NCBI GenBank assembly: GCA_900321365.1
Contig: ONVT01000192.1
Span: 1-9,122 of the forward strand
Source of the DNA: an uncultured Eubacteriales bacterium
Lineage (GTDB): Bacteria > Bacillota_A > Clostridia > Lachnospirales > Lachnospiraceae
Reading direction: 5' to 3'
DNA length: 9,122 bases
Shown one piece after another: positions 1 to 6,804 of this stretch. Each line of letters opens with the position of its first letter. Position 1 is the stretch's first letter. A program made the position numbers and the translations under genes. The notes under the pieces were generated by a model that made no database searches, had not been told where the DNA came from, and saw only the letters and a program-made list of their open reading frames with translations.

Positions 1-14
1 GGCAGCATTCATAT

Positions 15-87
15 GGGACATTAGCTCAGTCGGTAGAGCACCTGACTTTTAATCAGGTTGTCGGGGGTTCAAATCCCCCATGTCTCA
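15..87 (+). tRNA. tRNA-Lys (anticodon UUU)
   Basis: The sequence folds as a full cloverleaf. The 7-bp acceptor stem pairs 15-21 with 80-86 (one G-U pair), with discriminator A87. The anticodon stem is 41-45 with 53-57, and its loop (46-52) carries TTT at 48-50. The T-arm contains GGTTCAAAT. The CCA end is not encoded: the gene is followed by GAC. It decodes lysine AAA/AAG codons. Only 14 bases precede it in the window, so its promoter cannot be seen. Confidence 0.97.
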
Positions 88-90
88 GAC

Positions 91-122
91 GCATGAGCCG
101 GCAGTGATCTGCCGGCTCATGC
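91..122 (+). other. Perfect 14-bp hairpin between the two tRNA genes
   Basis: GCATGAGCCGGCAG (91-104) and its exact reverse complement (109-122) flank a TGAT loop. It starts three bases after the tRNA-Lys discriminator and ends 17 bases before tRNA-Leu. There is no T-tract after it, so it is not a textbook intrinsic terminator. It could be a weak or factor-assisted terminator, or a processing signal in a tRNA transcript. The pairing is seen directly; the role is inferred. Confidence 0.6.
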
Positions 123-139
123 ATTCGCATCACATATAA

Positions 140-219
<80 letters not shown>

Positions 220-234
220 CTCCAGTTCAAATCA

Positions 235-263
235 TATACAAACCCCGCTGAATCTGCTATATT
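235..263 (+). promoter_or_regulatory. Putative extended -10 promoter for the GGDEF-EAL gene
   Basis: TATATT at 258-263 is preceded by TGC (255-257), which matches the extended -10 pattern TGn. A weak -35-like TATACA lies at 235-240 with a 17-base spacer. Transcription would start near 270, giving a leader of about 40 bases. No experimental support; inferred from match and position. Confidence 0.45.
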
Positions 264-311
264 ACAAAGTGAATTACTCGTTGGGCAAGTGGGTAGTGAG
301 TGAATTCTGTT

Positions 312-2612
312 ATGAAACGCATGTTCCTGATTGAACTGTCTGTCATGACAGTTCTGGTTCTGTTTTGTATTTTCAGATCATACCGCAGCCGCAAGGAGAT
401 CTCCCGGCCGGTCGTCTATGTACTCGGAGCGGTCGTGGTGCCTCTTCTTGGGAATATAGTCATTGCGTCTTCAACAGACCCGGTGATCTGCAACGCCGGA
501 TATATCATGTTTCTTCTGGGGACAAATCTGGTCCTGTATACCCTGATTGATTTTTCGATCCAATACTGCTCATTTCCGCCGATGAAAAGGAGCATCTGGT
601 ACCTGATTACCGGCGCGCTTGTCGCAGATTCCATCTCTGTTTTTCTGAATATCTTTTTCATGCACTGCTACACCCTGGAGGAGCAGGTACTCGAAGACGG
701 GGAGATCTATATCATCCTGAAATCCGGGGCGGGCCACTATATCCATCTGGCGCTGTCCGCGGTGCTCCTGGTGATGATCGTCGGGTTATTTGTCTGGAAG
801 ATCTTCACCAGCGCGGCGCTGTATCTGGAGCGCTATCTGGTGATCCTGCTGAGCATCGTGGTTGTCGGACTGTGGGAATACCACAATACCCTGCTTGACA
901 GGACGATTGACCGGTCCATGATCGGACTCGCGGTGGGAGGCATCCTCGTTTATTTCTTTGCCGTCGAATACAGGCCGATCTTCCTGAAAACGGCTCTTTA
1001 TGATCTCCTTGTCACGAAAATGAGCGACGCGGTCCTCTTCTTCGACGCGGACGGTCGTCCGATCTACGCCAACAGGATGGCGGACACCCTGTTCGGGATT
1101 CACAAAGACAACCTCGCATCGAGCGCGAAGCTGCTGGGAGAGGCGGTCACCGGCAGGGAATTCATCGAGAACGGCATGCGGGTGACGCATGATTTCCGGA
1201 ACCAGGTCCAGCTCGGGGAGGGGGAAGACAGGAAGTACTATGTTGTCACCTGCCATCGGATGGAAGACAGGAGAGGGAATTACCTCGGCGCATTTTTCGG
1301 GATTAGCGACAATACACAGGTGGAGAGAGAGCAGAGGGAGAGCATCTACAGGCAGACGCACGACGCCCTGACGGGCATGATCAACAGGGAGACGTTCATC
1401 GAGCAGGTGAACAGGAAGATGGAGCAGGAGCCGGACGAGGAATATGTCATGATCCTCTCCGACATCGCGGATTTCAAGATCATCAATGACATCTATGGAA
1501 GAGAGACCGCGGATAAGATTCTGCTCGGCATCGCGGGAAGCATCCGGCGTTTCGTGCACGCGGCTTCCATCTACTGCCGCTGGGGCGGAGACCAGTTTGC
1601 AGCCTTCGCCAGGAAAAGCGAGATCGATCCGGTCCTTCTGGAGGAGGAGATCCGCGAGGGCATGAAATTCGGGAACAATACGAGTGAATTCAAGTATCCT
1701 GTGGTGATCCATGCAGGGTATTATGCCATAACGGAGAAGGAGATTCCGGTGACGGCGATGGTTGACCGGTGTATCATGGCGATCGCGATGGTGCGCGACG
1801 ACTATCAGCGTGTGGTCGGCGTCTATAATGAGGATCTGCGAAATGAGCGTCTGTGGGAGCAGCGTATCAACGCGGAGCTGTCGGACGCGCTTGCCGACGG
1901 GCAGATATTCCCCTATCTTCAGCCGCAGTACAACAGCAAGAATGACCTCACCGGGGCGGAGGTCCTGGTCCGCTGGAAGCATCCCGTCGAGGGGGTCATC
2001 GCGCCCTGGAGGTTTATCCCGATTTTTGAGAAGAACGGCATGATCATCAGGGTGGATACTTATATCTGGGAGGAGGCGTGCAGGATTCTTTCCTCCTGGA
2101 AGGGAACCCAGAAGGGGCACCTTCATCTGTCGGTGAATATCTCTCCGAAGGATTTCTACCTCATTGATCTCTATGAGACATTTACGAAACTGGTCGGGAA
2201 ATATGGACTGGATCCCGGGAAGCTGCACCTGGAGGTTACGGAGACGGTCGTCATGGATGACGCGGCCCGGAACATCCAGATCATCAACCGCCTGAGGGAG
2301 TTCGGGTTCATCGTCGAGATGGATGATTTCGGGAGCGGCTATTCATCTCTGAATCTGCTGCGCGACATGCCGGTGGATGTGCTGAAGATCGACATGGCGT
2401 TCCTGGGCAAGACTACCCAGCCGAAGAAGGCGGAGCTGATCCTTCACAATATCATCGAGCTCGCGCACCAGCTGAATATGATTTCGATCGCGGAGGGCGT
2501 CGAGCTGGAGGACCAGCTGAGGATGCTCAAGCAGATGGGCTGCAATATCTTCCAGGGGTATTATTTCGCAAAGCCGATGCCGCGGGAAGAGTTTGAGAAG
2601 CTGGCGGCGTGA
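312..2612 (+). CDS. Membrane-bound c-di-GMP protein: 7TM - PAS - degenerate GGDEF - EAL
   Basis: Likely a c-di-GMP phosphodiesterase at the cell membrane. The first 220 residues hold about seven hydrophobic helices, like the 7TM sensor modules of clostridial kinases. A PAS-like domain follows at about 230-335 (SDAVLFFDADGRPIYAN). The GGDEF domain (about 350-510) keeps DALTG and the metal-binding DIADFKIIND, but its signature is GGDQF (425-429), and the upstream RxxD inhibitory site is replaced by HAAS. The EAL domain (about 520-766) keeps EVL, the Asn of NIS, the Glu of TET, DDFGSGYSS, LKID, AEGVE and QGYYF, so it looks catalytically competent. I infer that the GGDEF half acts mainly as a GTP-sensing regulator. 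Positions count from ATG 312. An in-frame GTG at 300 would add four residues. Neither start has a convincing ribosome site. Confidence 0.93.
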   Translation: MKRMFLIELSVMTVLVLFCIFRSYRSRKEISRPVVYVLGAVVVPLLGNIVIASSTDPVICNAGYIMFLLGTNLVLYTLIDFSIQYCSFPPMKRSIWYLITGALVADSISVFLNIFFMHCYTLEEQVLEDGEIYIILKSGAGHYIHLALSAVLLVMIVGLFVWKIFTSAALYLERYLVILLSIVVVGLWEYHNTLLDRTIDRSMIGLAVGGILVYFFAVEYRPIFLKTALYDLLVTKMSDAVLFFDADGRPIYANRMADTLFGIHKDNLASSAKLLGEAVTGREFIENGMRVTHDFRNQVQLGEGEDRKYYVVTCHRMEDRRGNYLGAFFGISDNTQVEREQRESIYRQTHDALTGMINRETFIEQVNRKMEQEPDEEYVMILSDIADFKIINDIYGRETADKILLGIAGSIRRFVHAASIYCRWGGDQFAAFARKSEIDPVLLEEEIREGMKFGNNTSEFKYPVVIHAGYYAITEKEIPVTAMVDRCIMAIAMVRDDYQRVVGVYNEDLRNERLWEQRINAELSDALADGQIFPYLQPQYNSKNDLTGAEVLVRWKHPVEGVIAPWRFIPIFEKNGMIIRVDTYIWEEACRILSSWKGTQKGHLHLSVNISPKDFYLIDLYETFTKLVGKYGLDPGKLHLEVTETVVMDDAARNIQIINRLREFGFIVEMDDFGSGYSSLNLLRDMPVDVLKIDMAFLGKTTQPKKAELILHNIIELAHQLNMISIAEGVELEDQLRMLKQMGCNIFQGYYFAKPMPREEFEKLAA

Positions 2613-2632
2613 CGTGCGGCGGGGAGCGAGAG

Positions 2633-3583
2633 ATGGCACGGGCGAGAGTATATACGGCGTGTGTGGACTGCCTGAAGGATCCCAGGCTGTATGAGAGAGC
2701 GCGGGAGATTCTCCCTCCGCAGCGCAGGGAAAGCGCGGACCGAATGAAGGTTGAGAGCGGGAAGCGGCTCAGCGCCGGTGCCGGCCTCCTGCTGATGGGA
2801 GCGCTGGCAGATTATATTTGCGCACGGCAGTGTGGTGATTGTGCGCTGCCTGACCATAAATCCGTGCAGCCGGGATGCGAGGGAAACCGTTATTCAGATT
2901 GCTGTTCCGACATTAATCATGGTATTGATTCGGATCCTGCCTCTGGTTTCGATCCTGACTTTGGAGTCAACGTTGGTGGAGACCACGGCTTTGACTCAGA
3001 GATTAGCTTTGGTGCAGGAGTTGACTTTGGTTCTCTGAGGTTCGAACTGGGCGAGCAGGGTAAGCCATATCTGCCGGATTATCCGGGAGTGCATTTTAAC
3101 CTGTCACATTCCGGGAGCCGCGTGATGTGCATCGTCGCTCCCGGGGAGGCGGGCTGTGATGTGGAAGTGGTCCAGTCAAGACATGTGGATTACGTGATCC
3201 GCTGTCTGACGGAATCGGAACAGCGGCTGGCAAGGGCTTCCATCGTGGATTTTTTCAGGATCTGGACACTCAAGGAAAGTATCCTGAAGCTGAGCGGGAA
3301 AGGCCTTCTGATCCCGCTCAATTCTTTTGAGGTGACGCTGGATCCGCCGGGCATGCAGCAGAGCTTTATCCCGGGGGTGGTCCGGCTGAAGGAGTATGAT
3401 TTATTCCGACGAGAGCAGGATGATGTATTCCGACGGGAGCAGGATGATGTATCCCGGCAGGGGCAGGATGACGTGAGAGGGCAGGAGCAGTACTGCTGCT
3501 CCTGCGCTGTGGGAGAAGGAGTGGAGCTGCCGGAGGAGATGATCCAGGTGGATCTGAGGCAAGTGCTGGCAACTTTTGCCTGA
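2633..3583 (+). CDS. Sfp-type 4'-phosphopantetheinyl transferase with insertion and repeat tail
   Basis: Predicted cytoplasmic enzyme that moves 4'-phosphopantetheine from coenzyme A to a serine of an acyl or peptidyl carrier protein. Family motifs appear in order: GKPYL (143-147), HFNLSHSG (154-161), the Mg-binding GCDVE (174-178) and WTLKESILKLSGKGL (211-225). At 316 residues it is much longer than the usual 220-230. The excess is a Gly/Asp/Phe-rich insertion (about 63-137) and a tail of charged 8-residue repeats (about 258-281) followed by a CCSC stretch. ATG 2633 is chosen because GGGGAG (2620-2625) sits seven bases before it. A GTG at 2609, overlapping the previous stop, is a weaker alternative. 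It lies 20 bases after the GGDEF-EAL gene, so co-translation is likely. No carrier protein or synthase is in the window, so its target is unknown. Confidence 0.88.
   Translation: MARARVYTACVDCLKDPRLYERAREILPPQRRESADRMKVESGKRLSAGAGLLLMGALADYICARQCGDCALPDHKSVQPGCEGNRYSDCCSDINHGIDSDPASGFDPDFGVNVGGDHGFDSEISFGAGVDFGSLRFELGEQGKPYLPDYPGVHFNLSHSGSRVMCIVAPGEAGCDVEVVQSRHVDYVIRCLTESEQRLARASIVDFFRIWTLKESILKLSGKGLLIPLNSFEVTLDPPGMQQSFIPGVVRLKEYDLFRREQDDVFRREQDDVSRQGQDDVRGQEQYCCSCAVGEGVELPEEMIQVDLRQVLATFA
2819..3043 (+). other. Low-complexity insertion within the PPTase gene
   Basis: This segment encodes about 75 residues between the N-terminal helix region and the GKPYL motif, where Sfp-type enzymes normally have a short linker. 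It is rich in Gly, Asp, Ser and Phe, with loosely repeated GFD, DFG and GVDFG elements, and is predicted to be disordered. It uses more T-ending codons (GGT, GTT, GAT, TTT) than its surroundings. The frame stays open throughout, so it is an expansion and not a frameshift. Confidence 0.6.
3404..3475 (+). repeat. Three 24-bp tandem repeats in the PPTase tail
   Basis: The units are 3404-3427, 3428-3451 and 3452-3475. The first two differ at a single base; the third is more diverged. The 24-bp period keeps the reading frame and encodes FRREQDDV, FRREQDDV and SRQGQDDV. A trace of a fourth unit (GGGCAGGAGCAG) follows. Confidence 0.93.
3481..3505 (+). other. Perfect 10-bp inverted repeat inside the PPTase 3' end
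   Basis: GCAGGAGCAG (3481-3490) pairs with CTGCTCCTGC (3496-3505) across a five-base loop. It follows the 24-bp repeats directly and lies about 110 bases before the ATPase gene. It could form a stable mRNA hairpin that tunes expression between the PPTase and transporter genes. There is no T-tract, so it is unlikely to be a strong terminator. Confidence 0.55.
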
Positions 3584-3617
3584 TGGCGCAGATAATTATC
3601 AAGACGAGGAACCGCAA

Positions 3618-4784
3618 ATGAAAGTAACCATAAAAGATCTGACGAAAAAGTTTCCGGGGAGAACCCGTAAGGATCAGGAGACGATCGCCGTCAATGACTT
3701 CGATTTTGTGATCCCAAGTGGCGAGCTGGTCGGACTCCTTGGGCCGAGCGGCTGCGGAAAGAGCACGACGCTGCTCATGATCTGCGGGCTGCTCACGCCG
3801 ACGGAAGGGCGGATCCTCTTCGACGACGATGACGTGACTGACATTCCGCCGGAGGAGCGTGGCGTCGGTCTGGTCTTCCAGAACTACGCGCTGTATCCGC
3901 ACATGACGGTGGAGCAGAACATCATGTTCCCTCTTGGCAATCTTCGGGGCAAGGACAGGCTGTCGAAGGAAGAGATGCGCTCGCGGGCGCTTGAGGCGGC
4001 GAAGCTGGTGCAGATCGATTCCCTGATGGACCGGCGGCCGAAAGAGCTGTCCGGCGGCCAGCAGCAGAGGGTAGCGATTGCCCGTGCCCTCGTGAAGATG
4101 CCGCGCGTCCTTCTGATGGATGAGCCTTTGTCGAACCTGGACGCGAGGCTCCGGCTGCAGACCCGCGTGGAGATCCGAAGAATTCAGAGAGAAACCGGAA
4201 TCACGACAATCTTTGTCACCCATGACCAGGAGGAGGCGATGTCCATTTCCGATACGATCGTGGTCATGGAGGCAGGCGTGGTCCAACAGATCGGAAAACC
4301 GCAGGATGTCTATGACGATCCGCACAATCTGTTCGTCGCGAAATTCCTCGGGACGCCTCCGATCAATGTATTTGAAGGAAGGCTGAAGGGCGGAAAGATT
4401 CTGATCGGAGACAGTGCCGTCTTCGATATAGATGACCTTGCGCCGGAACCTTCCGGATTTCGACCGGGAGGTGTGAAGAAGGGTCCGGGACGTCTCGCGA
4501 AGGAAGCGGGAGATATTCCCGTCTGGGTCGGCATCCGTCCGGAGGGATTCTACGTGGATCCGGAAGGCCCGCTCACATGTACTCTGAAGGGCGTGGAAGT
4601 GATGGGCCGTGATGTGACGGTCGTGTCGACACACCCCGCATTCCAGGGGGAGACGATCCGCACGATTATTGACGCGCAGAACGAAGTCAGCACCGCGAAA
4701 GGTGAAGTGCGCTACCGGCTCCGCCCGGGCAAGGTGTTTATATTTGACAGAGAAACCGGAGAGCGGCTGTACGGAGGAGCATAA
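3618..4784 (+). CDS. Carbohydrate ABC importer ATP-binding protein, MalK/UgpC type
   Basis: The ATPase that powers the importer encoded downstream. Motifs by residue from ATG 3618: Walker A GPSGCGKST (42-50), Q-loop Gln88 in FQNYALYPHMT, signature LSGGQ (144-148), Walker B VLLMDEP (164-170), D-loop SNLDAR, and switch His202 in THDQEE. The C-terminal third is the MalK/UgpC-type regulatory beta domain, with the VGIRPEGF element typical of CUT1 ATPases. At 388 residues it has normal length. ATG 3618 is chosen because GAGGAA lies seven bases upstream. A TTG at 3576, overlapping the PPTase stop, would add an unconserved 14-residue leader. The gap to the PPTase is 34 bases. Its last codons form the first unit of a 40-bp tandem repeat. 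In many firmicutes one such ATPase serves several importers; here a full permease set follows. Confidence 0.96.
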   Translation: MKVTIKDLTKKFPGRTRKDQETIAVNDFDFVIPSGELVGLLGPSGCGKSTTLLMICGLLTPTEGRILFDDDDVTDIPPEERGVGLVFQNYALYPHMTVEQNIMFPLGNLRGKDRLSKEEMRSRALEAAKLVQIDSLMDRRPKELSGGQQQRVAIARALVKMPRVLLMDEPLSNLDARLRLQTRVEIRRIQRETGITTIFVTHDQEEAMSISDTIVVMEAGVVQQIGKPQDVYDDPHNLFVAKFLGTPPINVFEGRLKGGKILIGDSAVFDIDDLAPEPSGFRPGGVKKGPGRLAKEAGDIPVWVGIRPEGFYVDPEGPLTCTLKGVEVMGRDVTVVSTHPAFQGETIRTIIDAQNEVSTAKGEVRYRLRPGKVFIFDRETGERLYGGA

Positions 4785-4906
4785 CAGGAGCGAAGCCGGA
4801 GAGTGGCTGTACGGAGGAGCATAACCAGAGCGATACCGTAGAGCGATTGTGCTCAGAAGCGAAGCCGGAGCATTTTCGGAGAAAACTGTATGGAGAAGTA
4901 TAACAG
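4756..4906 (+). repeat. 40-bp tandem repeat spanning the ATPase stop and the permease start
   Basis: Units begin at 4756, 4796, 4836 and 4876. Unit 1, which holds the ATPase stop codon, and unit 2 match at 35 of 40 positions by my count. Unit 3 matches unit 2 at about 25 of 40. Unit 4 is diverged and has lost one base. Within units 1, 2 and 4 a 21-base block, CTGTAYGGAGRAGYATAACAG in consensus apart from one change in unit 2, reappears; in unit 4 its ACG has become ATG, the permease start codon. The 40-bp period is not a multiple of three, so the array is not coding as a whole. Confidence 0.8.
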
Positions 4907-5780
4907 AAAGGCGTGGCTGTATCTGATTCCGGCGGGGATCCTGCTTGCGGTCTTTATGATCTACCCGCTGATCGATGTGATGGTCTACTCGCTGGAGGAA
5001 GGATACAATTTTGCCTCCCAGACGAGTAAAGGGACCGGCCTGTTCAATTTCAGCTATATCCTGCATGATCCGTATTTCCTGCAGGCAGTACGCAACACTG
5101 CCCTGTGTGTGATCATTACGGTTCCGCTTTCCACGGGACTGTCGCTGCTGATTGCATTTGGGCTGAGTTCTATCAAGCCACTGCGCAACCTGTTCCAGAC
5201 GATCTATTTCCTGCCGTATGTGACGAATACACTTGCGGTCGGCCTGGTCTTCATGATTCTGTTCAAGAAGACTCCCTACACCGACGGGATGGTGAACCTG
5301 TTGCTGCATTTTTTCCACGGACCGTCCATTGACTGGATCGACGGCCCCTACTGGGCGAAAATGATGGTCCTGTGCATCTATGTCATCTGGATCGTGATGC
5401 CGTTCAAGATCCTGATCCTGACCAGCGCGCTGGCCTCGGTGGACCAGAATTATTACAACGCGGCGAAGGTGGACGGGACGAGGAGCTGGAGGATCTTCCT
5501 GAGGATCACGCTGCCGATGATCTCGCCGACGGTCTTCTATCTGATTATTACCGGGTTCATCGGGGCGTTTAAGGAGTATTCTGACGCGGTCGCGCTGTTC
5601 GGCACGGATCTGAACGCGGCGAAAATGAACACGATCGTCGGCTATATCTATGACATGCTTTACGGTAACGGCGGCGGCTATCCGTCCTACGCGTCCGCGG
5701 CGGCGATTCTCCTGTTCGCCATAATTCTGACGATTACGGTCATCAACCTGATGTTCAGCAGGCGGCATGTGTATTATTGA
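4890..5780 (+). CDS. Carbohydrate ABC importer permease, MalF/UgpA type
   Basis: Integral membrane subunit that forms half of the sugar channel. It has about six hydrophobic helices, the first at residues 8-26 (LYLIPAGILLAVFMIYPLI). The ATPase-contacting EAA loop lies at about 188-209 (YYNAAKVDGT ... ITLP), with Asn in place of the usual Glu. At 296 residues it is of normal length for the family. ATG 4890 has GGAG (4878-4881) eight bases upstream. It lies 105 bases after the ATPase; the gap is filled by the 40-bp repeat, and the start codon and first codons belong to the last unit. The substrate cannot be assigned, because permeases of this family are similar across many sugars. Confidence 0.94.
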   Translation: MEKYNRKAWLYLIPAGILLAVFMIYPLIDVMVYSLEEGYNFASQTSKGTGLFNFSYILHDPYFLQAVRNTALCVIITVPLSTGLSLLIAFGLSSIKPLRNLFQTIYFLPYVTNTLAVGLVFMILFKKTPYTDGMVNLLLHFFHGPSIDWIDGPYWAKMMVLCIYVIWIVMPFKILILTSALASVDQNYYNAAKVDGTRSWRIFLRITLPMISPTVFYLIITGFIGAFKEYSDAVALFGTDLNAAKMNTIVGYIYDMLYGNGGGYPSYASAAAILLFAIILTITVINLMFSRRHVYY

Positions 5781-5787
5781 TGGTCTC

Positions 5788-5979
5788 CCCCGCCTGAAAG
5801 CGCGGTGAAGATGCATAAGAGGCGTGGAAGAAGGAAGTGTCTTGCCAATATCCCCGCCCGAGAGTAGCCCGGAAGGCCATCGCAGGCGGGGAGAAAGAAG
5901 GCAAGAAGGGCTAATCCCCGCCGGAGAGTGCACATTAAGGAAGAGCGCATACTTAAGGAAACAAGAGAACATGAAAAAA
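5788..5979 (+). repeat. Degenerate 64-bp tandem repeat leading into the second permease start
   Basis: The 13-base element CCCCGCCNGARAG occurs at 5788, 5852 and 5916, exactly 64 bases apart each time. Units 1 and 2 also share a second block in register (CAT...AGGCG.GGA, about 5814-5828 and 5878-5892); unit 3 is more diverged and ends in the ribosome site and ATG (5971) of the next gene. In unit 2, CCCCGCC (5852-5858) is complementary to GGCGGGG (5885-5891), so a hairpin is possible. The 190-base gap holds no convincing gene: an in-frame GTG at 5824 would only add an unconserved leader. Confidence 0.68.
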
Positions 5980-6804
5980 CGAACCCTCAGTAAAATCATC
6001 ACCTACATTCTCCTCATCCTGTGGGCGCTGATCGTGCTGTTCCCCTTCTACTGGATGGTGCTGACCTCCCTGAAGAGCTACAGCGCGTACAACTCGGAGT
6101 ATGTCCCGAAGCTTTTCACGCTCACCCCGACGCTCGAGAATTATGTAAACGCGTTCACGCAGGTCCCGCTGGGGCGCTACCTGCTGAACACTCTGATCTT
6201 CACTGTGATTACGACCGCGGTCATGACCATCGTCGCGGTGCTTGCGGCATTTGCCTTTGCAAGGCTGAAGTTCCGCGGCAAGAACATCGTGTTCGCGCTG
6301 TTCCTGTCTCTGATGATGCTGCCAAATGAGCTTGTGGTCATCACGAACTTTGTGACAATTACAAACGCCGGGCTGCGCAATTCTTTCCCAGGCCTGATCC
6401 TGCCGTCGATCATGTCGGTGTTCTATGTGTACCTCCTCAAGGAGAATTTTGAGATGGTGCCGGACAACCTGTACCTTGCCGCGAAGGTCGACGGGACGGG
6501 TGACATGAAATACCTGCTCCGGGTGCTGGTGCCGATCTGCCGGCCGACCATTATCACGATCATTATCCTGAAGGTGATCGAGTGCTGGAACGCTTACGTC
6601 TGGCCGCGCCTGATAACTGACGACCCGAAGTACTACCTGGTGTCAAATGGCATTCAGGAGCTTCGCGAGAACGGCTTCGGCCGGGAGAACATTCCCGCCA
6701 TGATGGCCGCCGTCGTTGTGATCTCAGTTCCGCTGATCGTGCTGTTCCTGATCTTCCGCAATAAGATCATGGAGGGCGTTCTGAGAGGAGGGACGAAGGG
6801 ATGA
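5971..6804 (+). CDS. Carbohydrate ABC importer permease, MalG/UgpE type
   Basis: Second channel subunit, 277 residues, with about six membrane helices, the first at residues 8-30 (IITYILLILWALIVLFPFYWMVL). The EAA loop is LYLAAKVDGTGDMKYLLRVL (167-186), followed by VPICRP. The C-terminus, EGVLRGGTKG, matches the G...GA.KG ending common in this family. ATG 5971 is preceded by AAGGA (5955-5959) at 11 bases, with AGAG nearer. The next gene overlaps its stop by four bases (ATGA), which indicates translational coupling with the binding protein. Confidence 0.94.
   Translation: MKKRTLSKIITYILLILWALIVLFPFYWMVLTSLKSYSAYNSEYVPKLFTLTPTLENYVNAFTQVPLGRYLLNTLIFTVITTAVMTIVAVLAAFAFARLKFRGKNIVFALFLSLMMLPNELVVITNFVTITNAGLRNSFPGLILPSIMSVFYVYLLKENFEMVPDNLYLAAKVDGTGDMKYLLRVLVPICRPTIITIIILKVIECWNAYVWPRLITDDPKYYLVSNGIQELRENGFGRENIPAMMAAVVVISVPLIVLFLIFRNKIMEGVLRGGTKG

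Noticed and set aside
786..2228. A 480-residue open frame on the - strand
   Set aside because: It is antisense to the PAS-GGDEF-EAL coding region and has no motif of its own.
2832..3038. A 68-residue hydrophobic frame on the + strand inside the PPTase gene
   Set aside because: It is the shifted frame of the low-complexity insertion. It has no ribosome site, and the PPTase frame is continuous on both sides.
5852..5891. Intrinsic terminator between the two permeases
   Set aside because: The 7-bp stem has a 26-base loop and no following T-tract, and the next gene belongs to the same importer.
3366..6002. An 878-residue open frame on the - strand
   Set aside because: It lies opposite the PPTase tail, the ATPase and the first permease, all with clear family motifs. 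Its translation is rich in Arg, His and Pro with no recognisable domain, as expected from antisense of GC-rich coding DNA.
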